NCBI RefSeq assembly: GCF_037076565.1
Contig: NZ_AP029028.1
Span: 1,860,001 to 1,924,000 of the forward strand
Length of the DNA: 64,000 nt
Origin: Herbaspirillum sp. DW155
Lineage (GTDB): Bacteria; Pseudomonadota; Gammaproteobacteria; Burkholderiales; Burkholderiaceae_D
Reading direction: 5' to 3'
A program made the translations under genes and the position numbers. Below the pieces are notes generated by a model. The model searched no databases. It saw nothing but the letters and a program-made list of their open reading frames with translations, and was not told the DNA's origin. This document shows, in pieces, positions 8,505 to 15,581 of this stretch (position 1 is its first letter; every line of letters starts with the position of its first letter).

Positions 8505-9431
8505 ATGCAGGCAGGCAGTCCACCAGGCAACTCCACGGCGCCATCCCCGGCCATCAGTCCGGTCCGCCACGAAAGCCGCGGCATGTGGCTGGGCCTGATC
8601 GGCGTGGCCGTGTTCAGTCTCACGCTACCTTTTACCCGCATCGCCGTGGCCGAACTCAATCCGGCCTTCGTCGCCTTCGGCCGCGCGGTGGTGGCCGGGG
8701 TCTGCGCGCTGGTGCTGCTGGCCTGGATCAAGGCGCCGCGCCCGACCCGGCCACAACTGCGCGGTCTGGTCATCACGGCGCTGGGCGTGGTGGTGGGCTT
8801 CCCGCTGTTTTCCTCGATCGCGATGCGCTACGTACCGGCCGCGCACGGCGCCGTCGTGGTCGGCCTGTTGCCGCTGGCGACCGCCTTGTTCGGCGCGTTG
8901 CGCTTCGGTGAGCGTCCTTCGATGGGCTTCTGGCTGGCGGCGCTGGCCGGCTCCGGCATCGTGATCGCCTTCGCCTTGCGGGAAGGGGGCGGCAGTTTTC
9001 ATCTGGCCGATTTTGCGCTCTTTGCCGCCGTCATCACCGCCGCCATGGGCTATGCCGAAGGCGGGCGGCTGGCGCAGAGCATGGGCGGACAGAACGTGAT
9101 CGCCTGGGCGCTGGTAGTGGCCTTGCCGGTGATGCTGCCGGTGTCGGTGTGGCTGGGCTGGCAGTACGGTGTGAGTGCCTCGGGCCCGGCCTGGCTGGCC
9201 TTTGGCTATGTGTCGCTGTTCTCGATGTTCATCGGTTTCTTCTTCTGGTACAAGGGGCTGGCCTTGGGCGGTATCGCCCGCGTCGGCCAGGTGCAATTGT
9301 TGCAACCCTTCATGAGCCTCTTGGGCGCCGCCGTGATCGCCCATGAAGCGCTGGATGCGAGCAACATGCTCTTCGCCCTGGCCGTGATCGTGGTGGTGGC
9401 CATTGGCCGCCGCATGGCAGTGCGCCGCTGA
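8505..9431 (+). CDS. EamA/DMT-superfamily transporter (308 aa)
   Basis: Ten-segment drug/metabolite transporter with two EamA repeats (about residues 28-150 and 165-305). The first has NPAFVAFGRAVVAGVCALV and a conserved FGERPSMGFWLAALAGSGIV link. The second has AFGYVSLFSMFIGFFFWYKGLALGG. Members export amino acids or small metabolites at the inner membrane. GGGGG lies 5 nt before the ATG. It follows the LysE gene by 80 nt and has a terminator after it (9511-9532). It may share the MocR-linked theme of amino-compound export, but the AT-rich palindrome in front suggests separate control. Confidence 0.82.
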   Translation: MQAGSPPGNSTAPSPAISPVRHESRGMWLGLIGVAVFSLTLPFTRIAVAELNPAFVAFGRAVVAGVCALVLLAWIKAPRPTRPQLRGLVITALGVVVGFPLFSSIAMRYVPAAHGAVVVGLLPLATALFGALRFGERPSMGFWLAALAGSGIVIAFALREGGGSFHLADFALFAAVITAAMGYAEGGRLAQSMGGQNVIAWALVVALPVMLPVSVWLGWQYGVSASGPAWLAFGYVSLFSMFIGFFFWYKGLALGGIARVGQVQLLQPFMSLLGAAVIAHEALDASNMLFALAVIVVVAIGRRMAVRR

Positions 9432-9510
9432 GCCTGGCCCGGCGAGGGCTGCAAAAACGGCGCTGACGCTGCTCTGACCGGGTTTGCGAGCCGAAATAGT
9501 TCAGCAGGCG

Positions 9511-9532
9511 CGGGCTAAAGGCCCGGTTTTTT
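9511..9532 (+). terminator. Terminator after the EamA gene
   Basis: CGGGC-TAAAG-GCCCG followed by GTTTTTT. The stem is short (5 bp) but GC-rich with a clear T-run, 79 nt after the stop. Confidence 0.6.
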
Positions 9533-9626
9533 GAGATAATCGAACACTTGTTTTTTCACATTTTGTCAACGCGCAACGCCCCTGCCTTCTGGCCGCAAAC
9601 GGGCGTTGTCCAACAGGGAGTACCGC

Positions 9627-10085
9627 ATGTCCGTCTATGAAAAGCTGAAAGCACTGAACATCGAACTGCCCGCCGTGGCCACCCCGGCAGCAGCCTATGT
9701 GATGTACGCACAAACCGGCAATACCGTCTTCCTCTCCGGCCACCTGGCCAAGAAGGATGGCAAGGTATGGGTCGGCCAGCTCGGACGCGACATCGGCACC
9801 GACGACGCCAAGCTGGCCGCACGCGCCGTGGCCGTGGACCTGATCGCCACCCTGCAGGCGGCCTGTGGCGGCGACCTGACCCGCGTCAAGCGCATCGTCA
9901 AGCTGATGAGCCTGGTCAATTCGACCGGCGAATTCACCGAGCACCACCTGGTCACCAATGGCGCCTCCGAGCTGATCGGCGAAGTCTTCGGCGACGCCGG
10001 CAAGCATGCCCGTTCCGCCTTCGGCGTGGCGCAGCTGCCCATGGGCGCCTGCGTGGAAATCGAAATGATTGCCGAGATCGCCTGA
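9627..10085 (+). CDS. RidA/YjgF-family enamine/imine deaminase (152 aa)
   Basis: Small trimeric cytosolic protein that hydrolyses reactive enamine/imine intermediates (such as 2-aminoacrylate) released by PLP enzymes. The core has NTVFLSGHLAKKDG, the arginine-bearing segment HARSAFGVAQLP near residues 127-138 and the terminal VEIEMIAEIA strand, all family marks. Length is slightly above the classical 128-130 aa and fits the longer YjgF-like subgroup. GGGAG lies 8 nt before the ATG at 9627. It sits between a PLP dehydratase and a PLP aminotransferase, a sensible partner for either. The gap to the aminotransferase is 83 nt, so co-transcription is likely. Confidence 0.88.
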   Translation: MSVYEKLKALNIELPAVATPAAAYVMYAQTGNTVFLSGHLAKKDGKVWVGQLGRDIGTDDAKLAARAVAVDLIATLQAACGGDLTRVKRIVKLMSLVNSTGEFTEHHLVTNGASELIGEVFGDAGKHARSAFGVAQLPMGACVEIEMIAEIA

Positions 10086-10168
10086 CCCCTCGCCTGACCG
10101 GCTGTTGCGGCCGCAGAAGCCGCACGGCCCGAAGCACACTCACACCGAACACAGACTGAACGACCCGT

Positions 10169-11365
10169 ATGAAACTCGAAAATCCCGCACCGCTGCAGTG
10201 GCAGTTCTCCCAGCGCGCCGAAGCCATGAAAAGCTCGGCCATCCGTGAAATCCTGAAGGTGACGATGCGTCCCGACATCACCTCCTTCGCCGGTGGCCTG
10301 CCTTCGCCGCTGACCTTCCCGGTCGAGCACATGAAGACCGCCTTCGACCGCGTGCTGAGCCAGCAAGGCAAGATGGCCCTGCAATACGGCCCCACCGATG
10401 GCTACCTGCCGCTGCGCGAATGGATCGCGGCATCGCTGTCGACCAATGGCGCACAGATCACGGCCGAACAGGTGCTGATGGTGTCCGGTTCCCAGCAAGG
10501 CCTGGACCTGCTGGGCAAGGTGATGATCGACGAAGGCAGCAAGGTGCTGGTCGAGACCCCCAGCTACCTGGGTGCGCTGCAAGCCTTCTCGCTCTATGGC
10601 GCCAAGTTCGAGTCCGTGCCCAGCGATGAATTCGGCCTGCAACCCGAGACCATCGAAGCCATCGCCGGTGGTGCGCGCATGCTGTATTCGCTGCCCAACT
10701 TCCAGAACCCGACCGGCCGCACCCTGCCCGTGGAGCGCCGCTTCAAGCTGGTGGAAACCTGTGCCCGCCTGGGCCTGCCGCTGATCGAGGATGATCCGTA
10801 TGGCGCCCTGAGCTACCAGAATGCACCGCTGCCCAAGATGCTGTCGATGAATCCCTCGGGCGTGATCTACATGGGTTCCTTCTCCAAGGTGCTGACCCCT
10901 GGCATCCGCCTGGGTTACGTGGTCGCGCCGCGCCCGCTGATCCTGAAGATGGAACAGGCCAAGCAGGCCACCGACCTGCACACTGCGCAGCTGACGCAGA
11001 TGGTGGTGTACGAAGCCATCAAGGACGGCTTCCTCGATCAGCACGTGCCGACCATCCGCAAGCTCTACGGCGACCAGTGCCAGGCCATGCTGGACGCGTT
11101 GCAACAGTACTTCCCGGCCAGCTGCAGCTGGAGCAAGCCGGAAGGCGGCATGTTCATCTGGGTGACCCTGCCCGAGCACCTGGATGCCGGCGCGCTGTTG
11201 AACGAAGCGGTGGAACAGGAGAAGGTCGCCTTCGTTCCGGGCGCGCCGTTCTATGCCAACGTGGCGCAGAAGAACACGCTGCGCCTGTCCTTCGTGACCG
11301 TGCCGCCGGAGCAGATCCGCGCTGGTGTGGAACGCCTGGGCAGGCTGATCGCGTCCAAGCTGTAA
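10169..11365 (+). CDS. PLP aminotransferase class I/II, LysN/2-aminoadipate transaminase-like (398 aa)
   Basis: Fold-type I aminotransferase without a DNA-binding domain. Family motifs are FAGGLPSPLTFPVE near residue 40 (open-form substrate gate of LysN/YdcR-like enzymes), LPNFQNPTGRT (175-184), EDDPYG (207-212) and the PLP lysine at 240 (YMGSFSKVLTPG). The long-chain LysN-like group uses 2-aminoadipate, branched or aromatic amino acids with 2-oxoglutarate. The specific substrate cannot be fixed from sequence. It follows ridA by 83 nt and is followed by two strong hairpins. Confidence 0.85.
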   Translation: MKLENPAPLQWQFSQRAEAMKSSAIREILKVTMRPDITSFAGGLPSPLTFPVEHMKTAFDRVLSQQGKMALQYGPTDGYLPLREWIAASLSTNGAQITAEQVLMVSGSQQGLDLLGKVMIDEGSKVLVETPSYLGALQAFSLYGAKFESVPSDEFGLQPETIEAIAGGARMLYSLPNFQNPTGRTLPVERRFKLVETCARLGLPLIEDDPYGALSYQNAPLPKMLSMNPSGVIYMGSFSKVLTPGIRLGYVVAPRPLILKMEQAKQATDLHTAQLTQMVVYEAIKDGFLDQHVPTIRKLYGDQCQAMLDALQQYFPASCSWSKPEGGMFIWVTLPEHLDAGALLNEAVEQEKVAFVPGAPFYANVAQKNTLRLSFVTVPPEQIRAGVERLGRLIASKL

Positions 11366-11372
11366 TTTGATT

Positions 11373-11392
11373 CGCCGCGATCGCGGCGTTTC
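11373..11392 (+). terminator. Palindromic hairpin directly after the aminotransferase
   Basis: CGCCGCGATCGCGGCG (11373-11388) is a perfect self-complementary palindrome followed by TTTCT, 7 nt after the stop codon. It is probably part of a double terminator with 11408-11438. Confidence 0.5.
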
Positions 11393-11407
11393 TCTACCAT
11401 TCGCCAG

Positions 11408-11438
11408 GGCCCGCATCCGAAATGATGCGGGCCTTGTC
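11408..11438 (+). terminator. Second terminator between convergent genes
   Basis: GGCCCGCATC (11408-11417) and GATGCGGGCC (11424-11433) form a perfect 10-bp stem with a 6-nt loop, followed by TTGTCGTT. It can serve the aminotransferase and, weakly, the convergent hydrolase gene. Confidence 0.65.
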
Positions 11439-11455
11439 GTTGATACGCTGCTGAT

Positions 11456-12592
11456 TCACTCATCCAGCTTCAGCGTCTGCCCATGCTTGAGCGTAACGAA
11501 CTGCTCCTGCGGCAGGCCGGCCTCGCGCAGTGCCTTGGCCAGCTCCCTGGGCGGTTCGTCGAGCGCCTCGTCGGCCAGTTCGAATGTGCCCCAATGGATG
11601 GCCACCGAACGCTTGGCCCGCACGTCCTCGTGGATCAGCACCGCCTGGGCCGGATCGACATGCTGGTTCTGCATGAACCAGCGCGGCGCATAGGCGCCGA
11701 TGGGAATGAGCGCCAGGTCGAAGCGGCCGAAGCGCTCGCCGATGTCGCGGAAGTCCTTGGAGTAACCGGTGTCACCGGCGAAGTACACCGAGAAAGGCTC
11801 GGATGAGGCGGGTGCCGTAGCGCCGGCCTTCCTGGCAGGCGCCTGCGCTGCCGTCTGCATCACCCAGCCACCCCAGAGCGTTTCGGAACGGTCGAAGATG
11901 CCGCGTGCCGACCAGTGCACGGCCGGGACGAAATAGATGTCCAGGTTGTCCAGCACGGTCTTGTCCCACCAGTCCATTTCCTTCACGTTGGTAATGCCCA
12001 GCGCCAGGAACCAGTCGCGCACCCCCAGCGGTACCAGGAACAGCGGCGGCCCGCCTGCCTGGAGATTGAGTTGCTCCACACTCGCCCGGTCCAGGTGGTC
12101 GTAGTGGTTGTGCGAGATCACCACCACGTCGATGTGCGGCAATTCGCTGATCTGCATCGGCAGCGGCACCTTGCGCGCCGGCCCGATGAAGGAGAACGGC
12201 GAGGCCCGCTGCGAGAACATGGGATCGGTCAGTACGTTCTTGCCCCCGAGTTGCAGCAAGGCCGTGGCATGGCCGATCCAGGTCACGCTGGGCGTGTCAT
12301 GGTTGGCCTTGAGCCAGGCCAGGTCGGGCTTGACGACGGGAAACCGGTAATTGTTTTCAGGCGGCCTGGGCAGGCCCTGGGTCAGGCGCTCCCATTGCCA
12401 CTTCCAGAAGGAGCCGCGCTCGGGTTGCGCATAGTTGTTGCGAAAGCCCGTCTCGGTGCGATTGGGTTTGTTGGGATCGTAGTACTTGCCGGAGGAAGAG
12501 CAGGCGCCCAGGCCGGCCGCCAGCAGCAGGATGGCAAGGCAACGGCACAGGCGGCGTGCTTGCGGCACGAGGCAGGATGTCGCAGGTGGCAT
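11456..12592 (-). CDS. Lipoprotein metallo-beta-lactamase-fold hydrolase, UlaG/NAPE-PLD-like (378 aa)
   Basis: Metallo-hydrolase with the zinc-binding motif HNHYDHLD in the context DVVVISHNHYDHLDR, a later FAGDTGYSKDF Asp ligand, and a C-terminal AIHWGTFELADEALDEPPRELA segment typical of N-acyl-phosphatidylethanolamine phospholipase D-like/UlaG-like enzymes. The N-terminus carries a signal peptide ending LLAAGLGACSSSG, so the protein is probably a lipoprotein facing the periplasm. The ATG at 12592 is chosen because it opens the signal peptide; an in-frame TTG at 12616 would add eight residues. It may act on phospholipids or N-acyl amines; no substrate is proven. It stands alone, convergent with the aminotransferase. 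Confidence 0.82.
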   Translation of the reverse strand: MPPATSCLVPQARRLCRCLAILLLAAGLGACSSSGKYYDPNKPNRTETGFRNNYAQPERGSFWKWQWERLTQGLPRPPENNYRFPVVKPDLAWLKANHDTPSVTWIGHATALLQLGGKNVLTDPMFSQRASPFSFIGPARKVPLPMQISELPHIDVVVISHNHYDHLDRASVEQLNLQAGGPPLFLVPLGVRDWFLALGITNVKEMDWWDKTVLDNLDIYFVPAVHWSARGIFDRSETLWGGWVMQTAAQAPARKAGATAPASSEPFSVYFAGDTGYSKDFRDIGERFGRFDLALIPIGAYAPRWFMQNQHVDPAQAVLIHEDVRAKRSVAIHWGTFELADEALDEPPRELAKALREAGLPQEQFVTLKHGQTLKLDE

Positions 12593-12686
12593 GGAAGAGG
12601 CGCGGCAGCCGCGCAATCATTGGAATGCGCAACATCCTAGCAGGTGAGCGCGCGGCATGCAGGGCAGGGCGCATGGGGCGCCACGT

Positions 12687-13070
12687 TCAGATCACGTATT
12701 GCGCCAGCCCGCGCCCGAATGACCAGTTGCCCTTGTCGCCCTCGACCAGACTGATCATCACGTCATCGGGGCCGATGCCGGGGTTCTGCTGCAGGCGCTC
12801 GACGATACGCGCATAGAGCGCGTTCTTCTGCGCCTGCGTGCGCGTATTGCTGACCGTCAGCTGGATCAGCACGAAGTCATCCGTGCGCGCCATGCCCATG
12901 TAGCTGCGGCTGAAGACCAGTTCTTCCGGATCGTGCTCGCTGATGACCATGAAGCGGTCATCCTCCGGCACGTTGAAACTTTCACGCAGGGCTTCATAGA
13001 CGTTCTCGGCGATGGCGCTGCGATAGGCGCGGGACTTGCCGCGCAACAGGGAAATGCGGACCAGGGGCAT
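12687..13070 (-). CDS. Tautomerase-superfamily protein (127 aa)
   Basis: Small enzyme of the 4-oxalocrotonate tautomerase/MIF superfamily (long single-chain Tautomerase_2 type). After Met removal the N-terminus is Pro (MPLVRISLLRGKS), the catalytic base of the family. That fixes the start at 13070: AAGGAGAG precedes it by about 7 nt, and an upstream in-frame start would bury Pro1. The internal VPEDDRFMVISEHDPEELVF and VERLQQNPGIGPDDVMISLVE blocks fit the family. It is divergent from a LysR gene and shares a palindromic site with it, so it is the likely regulatory target. The substrate is unknown. Confidence 0.85.
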   Translation of the reverse strand: MPLVRISLLRGKSRAYRSAIAENVYEALRESFNVPEDDRFMVISEHDPEELVFSRSYMGMARTDDFVLIQLTVSNTRTQAQKNALYARIVERLQQNPGIGPDDVMISLVEGDKGNWSFGRGLAQYVI

Positions 13071-13175
13071 GAGGCTCTCCTTGTGAGGTTGACGATGGAA
13101 CATGGCAGGCGGCGCGAAGCCTCCATGCCCTGCATGCTATGCTGGCACGATGATTTGAAAAACCACTGATTGATG

Positions 13176-13192
13176 ATTTCAATGATTGAAAT
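13176..13192. promoter_or_regulatory. Perfect inverted repeat between tautomerase and lysR genes
   Basis: ATTTCAAT-G-ATTGAAAT is a perfect 8-bp palindrome with one central base, embedded in a wider TGATGA...TCATCA symmetry (13171-13202). It lies between the divergent tautomerase and LysR starts, the normal place for a LysR regulator's binding site. Confidence 0.5.
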
Positions 13193-13232
13193 TCGTCATC
13201 ATGGATTCCTGACCGCAAGGAAGCCTCACACC

Positions 13233-14078
13233 ATGGAAAAACCTCTGGATCTGGACACCGTTCAAGCCTTCGTGCTGACGGCCGACCTGCAAAGCTTCAC
13301 GCGCGCCGCCGAGGCGCTGGACAGCACGCAATCGGCCGTCAGCTTCAAGCTCAAAAAACTGGAACACCGCCTGGGCCGTCGTCTGCTGGAGCGCACCCCA
13401 CGCCAGGTGCGCCTGTCGGCCGAAGGGCAGCAGTTCCTGCCGGCCGCACGCAACCTGCTGGCCGCGCATGAACGCGCGCTGGAACAGCTGGATCAGGGGC
13501 CGGTACGGCTTTCTGTGGGCATCAGCGACCACGTGGCCGGTGCCGGTCTGCCGCGTGCGCTGGGGCAGGTGCATGCGCTCGATCCTGGCGTGGTGGTGGA
13601 AGTGCGGGTAGGGTCTTCGCACGACCTGATGCCGGCCTATGAACGCGGAGAACTGGATGCCGTCATCGTGCGCCGCGAACCGCAGGACCGGGGCGGCAAA
13701 CTGGTGATGGAAGAACGCATCGGCTGGTTCGCCCATCCCGATGCGCAATGCTGGGCGGGGCCGGCCTTGCGTGTGGCGACCTTTTCATCGGCCTGCCGCA
13801 TCCGGGAATTGTCCTTGCGCAGACTGGATGCGGCCGGTATCCCCTGGGTGGAAGTGTTCGTCGGCGGCGGCATCCTGGCTGTGGGCGCGGCGGTCAGTGC
13901 GGGACTGGCGGTATCGGCGCTGCTCCATCGCAGTGCGCCGCCGGGTGCCGTGGAAGTCGGCGAACGCCTGGGCTTGCCGAGCCTGCCGCTGGCGCAGGTG
14001 AGGCTGCATTCACGGCTCAAGGAACCGCGCACGCAGACGGCCTTGCGCACGCTGGTGGCGGCGTTGAAGGCGGGGTGA
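13233..14078 (+). CDS. LysR-family transcriptional regulator (281 aa)
   Basis: Standard LysR regulator. The N-terminal helix-turn-helix spans about residues 5-63 (LDTVQAFVLTADLQSFTRAAEALDSTQSAVSFKLKKLEHRLGRRLLERTPR, described here by its ends), followed by a periplasmic-binding-like effector domain. AAGGAAG precedes the ATG at 13233 and the HTH begins at once; a longer start at 13170 would run through the palindromic site. Divergent to the tautomerase gene, which it probably controls. The effector domain gives no clue to the ligand. Confidence 0.87.
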   Translation: MEKPLDLDTVQAFVLTADLQSFTRAAEALDSTQSAVSFKLKKLEHRLGRRLLERTPRQVRLSAEGQQFLPAARNLLAAHERALEQLDQGPVRLSVGISDHVAGAGLPRALGQVHALDPGVVVEVRVGSSHDLMPAYERGELDAVIVRREPQDRGGKLVMEERIGWFAHPDAQCWAGPALRVATFSSACRIRELSLRRLDAAGIPWVEVFVGGGILAVGAAVSAGLAVSALLHRSAPPGAVEVGERLGLPSLPLAQVRLHSRLKEPRTQTALRTLVAALKAG

Positions 14079-14142
14079 CAGGAGCAGGATAGTTGCTGCT
14101 GACCTGAAGCCGTCCAGAGGGCTCGAATTTTTTCAAAAAAAT

Positions 14143-14173
14143 CCCTTGAAAACAAAAATCCCCATCCCTAGAT
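14143..14173 (+). promoter_or_regulatory. Possible sigma-32 promoter of the small heat-shock gene
   Basis: CCCTTGAA (14143-14150) matches the sigma-32 -35 element. CCCTAGAT (14166-14173), 15 bp later, is an imperfect -10 element. The nearer CCCCAT is only 9 bp away, too close for sigma-32. The gene's identity supports heat control. Confidence 0.45.
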
Positions 14174-14240
14174 CGGTACCAGCAGATGCTTGACGTTGAG
14201 GTCTGCGACGAAAACATCGCTTACTTGAAAGGATTTTTTT
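14174..14240 (+). ncRNA. ROSE-type RNA thermometer in the hsp20 5' leader
   Basis: Just before the ATG the leader contains UCGCU (14217-14221) and AAGGAU (14229-14234). AUCGCU can fold onto AAGGAU with the G-G mismatch and bulged C seen in ROSE elements (consensus UYGCU facing the Shine-Dalgarno AGGA), around a 7-nt loop. An upstream GCAGA/UCUGC stem (about 14182-14207) supplies a second hairpin. ROSE elements repress small heat-shock genes at low temperature and melt on heating. The fold is read by eye only. Confidence 0.6.
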
Positions 14241-14696
14241 ATGCGTACCTTTGATCTCTCTCCCCTGTACCGTACCGCTATCGGCTTCGATCGCCTGGCC
14301 CAGATGTTCGACAACGCCCAGCGTGCTGATCAGCCCAGCTATCCGCCGTACAACATCGAACTGGTGGCCGAGGACAAATACCGGATCACCATGGCCGTGG
14401 CCGGTTTCGCCCGCAGCGAAATCGACATCGAGACCGAAAACGAAACCCTCAAGATCACCGGCCGCAAGCAGAAGGAAGACAAGCAGGTCAACTTCCTGCA
14501 CCGTGGCATCGCCGCCCGTGACTTCGAACAGCGCTTCCAGCTGGCCAACCACATCAAGGTGGTCGGTGCCAACCTGGAAAACGGCTTGCTCAACATCGAG
14601 CTGGTCCGTGAAATCCCCGAAGCACTGAAGCCGCGCAAGATCGAAATCGGCACTGTCGAAGACAGCAACGTCCAGCGCCTCGAACGCGCTGCCTGA
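14241..14696 (+). CDS. Small heat-shock protein, Hsp20/IbpA family (151 aa)
   Basis: ATP-independent holdase of the alpha-crystallin family. The N-terminal arm (MRTFDLSPLYRTAIGFDRLAQM) is the IbpA-type start. The alpha-crystallin domain covers about residues 35-128 (PPYNIELVAEDKYRITMAVAG to LLNIELVREIPE), followed by a short tail with the usual KPRKIEI anchoring motif. Length and layout match proteobacterial IbpA. The leader holds a probable ROSE thermometer and a sigma-32-like promoter. It is a single gene ending at a strong terminator (14759-14785). Confidence 0.93.
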   Translation: MRTFDLSPLYRTAIGFDRLAQMFDNAQRADQPSYPPYNIELVAEDKYRITMAVAGFARSEIDIETENETLKITGRKQKEDKQVNFLHRGIAARDFEQRFQLANHIKVVGANLENGLLNIELVREIPEALKPRKIEIGTVEDSNVQRLERAA

Positions 14697-14758
14697 TCCT
14701 CGCGCTTGCACTGAATGGCGGTCATCATGGATGGCCGCTGCATGGCCCCTGAGTACCC

Positions 14759-14785
14759 GCCGCCCTTCTCATGGGGCGGCTTTTT
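14759..14785 (+). terminator. Terminator after hsp20
   Basis: GCCGCCC (14759-14765) and GGGCGGC (14774-14780) pair around an 8-nt loop and are followed by TTTTT. It lies 62 nt after the stop. Confidence 0.75.
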
Positions 14786-14941
14786 GCGTCTGTCGCAGCG
14801 GTTGTGATTGACGCCCGCGACCTGCTTGGTTACGTTACAACTTCTGCACCGTATTACCGTCTCCGCTCACGACCCGGCATCAAGGCCATGAAGCCATCAG
14901 GCCACATTGCTCAGACCGCCGGACCCGCTGTCAAAAAGAAA

Positions 14942-14970
14942 TTGGTAAGAAGCAATATCTTGCGTATATT
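14942..14970 (+). promoter_or_regulatory. Sigma-70 promoter of the Hpt gene
   Basis: TTGGTA (14942-14947) and TATATT (14965-14970) are separated by exactly 17 bp. The GTG start at 14994 follows, giving a short leader with GGGAG as ribosome-binding site. The rest of the roughly 300-bp gap from 14697 holds the hsp20 terminator and nothing else recognisable. Confidence 0.6.
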
Positions 14971-14993
14971 GCGTCGGCCCCAGGGAGAAACGC

Positions 14994-15362
14994 GTGAACG
15001 ACAACCGATACCAGCACATCAATCCCGAGCCCTTGCTCGATGCCATGGGCGGCGACGTCGCCGCCTGCCGCCACATGTTCGGCACCTTCGCCCAAAGCGC
15101 CCCGGCCACCTTCGCCCGGCTGGAGCAGGCCATCCGCGCCGACGACGCGGCCCAGGTCAAGCGCGAGGCACACAGCCTCAAGAGCATGACCGCCCTGGTC
15201 GGCGCCGGCGTGCTGACCGAACTGCTCAAGAGCGTGGAAACCCAATCCCGCAACGATCCCCCGCAAAGCGCACAGCCCCGCCTGGCCGAGCTGCAGTCGC
15301 TGTTTGCCGCCGTGGACGCCGAGGTGCGCCATTACATCGATCAGGTCGGTGTAGCACAGTAG
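14994..15362 (+). CDS. Stand-alone histidine phosphotransfer (Hpt) domain protein (122 aa)
   Basis: Single-domain phosphorelay protein. The phosphoacceptor is His60 in the motif AHSLKSMTALVGA, which matches the Hpt consensus HxLKG/S. The flanking helices are predicted from the amphipathic N- and C-terminal sequence. The start is GTG, supported by CAGGGAG 8 nt upstream and by the promoter at 14942-14970. No histidine kinase or response regulator is adjacent, so the partners are elsewhere. It would carry phosphate between a hybrid kinase and a response regulator in the cytoplasm. Confidence 0.83.
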   Translation: MNDNRYQHINPEPLLDAMGGDVAACRHMFGTFAQSAPATFARLEQAIRADDAAQVKREAHSLKSMTALVGAGVLTELLKSVETQSRNDPPQSAQPRLAELQSLFAAVDAEVRHYIDQVGVAQ

Positions 15363-15581
15363 CAGTACGCTTCATCGCATTTCCCTTCACCATTGCTCCT
15401 TCTGTTGCCCGTCCTTTGCGCCGCGCAGCGCCGGTGTGCGGTAACGCCTCCCCCAAATTACCGACTCATCAGTCAGTAACCTGACGTACATCAATCAGGT
15501 TTTCAGCACGGCTCTTCATAATGTGGACACACAAGGCGAAGCATTTTGTCGCCACATTTCCTGCCACTGCCGAGAATCACG

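Noticed and set aside
14143..14166. CTTGAA with CCCCAT as a sigma-32 promoter for hsp20.
   Set aside because: The spacing is only 9 bp, too short; the alternative with CCCTAGAT at 15 bp is used instead, at modest confidence.
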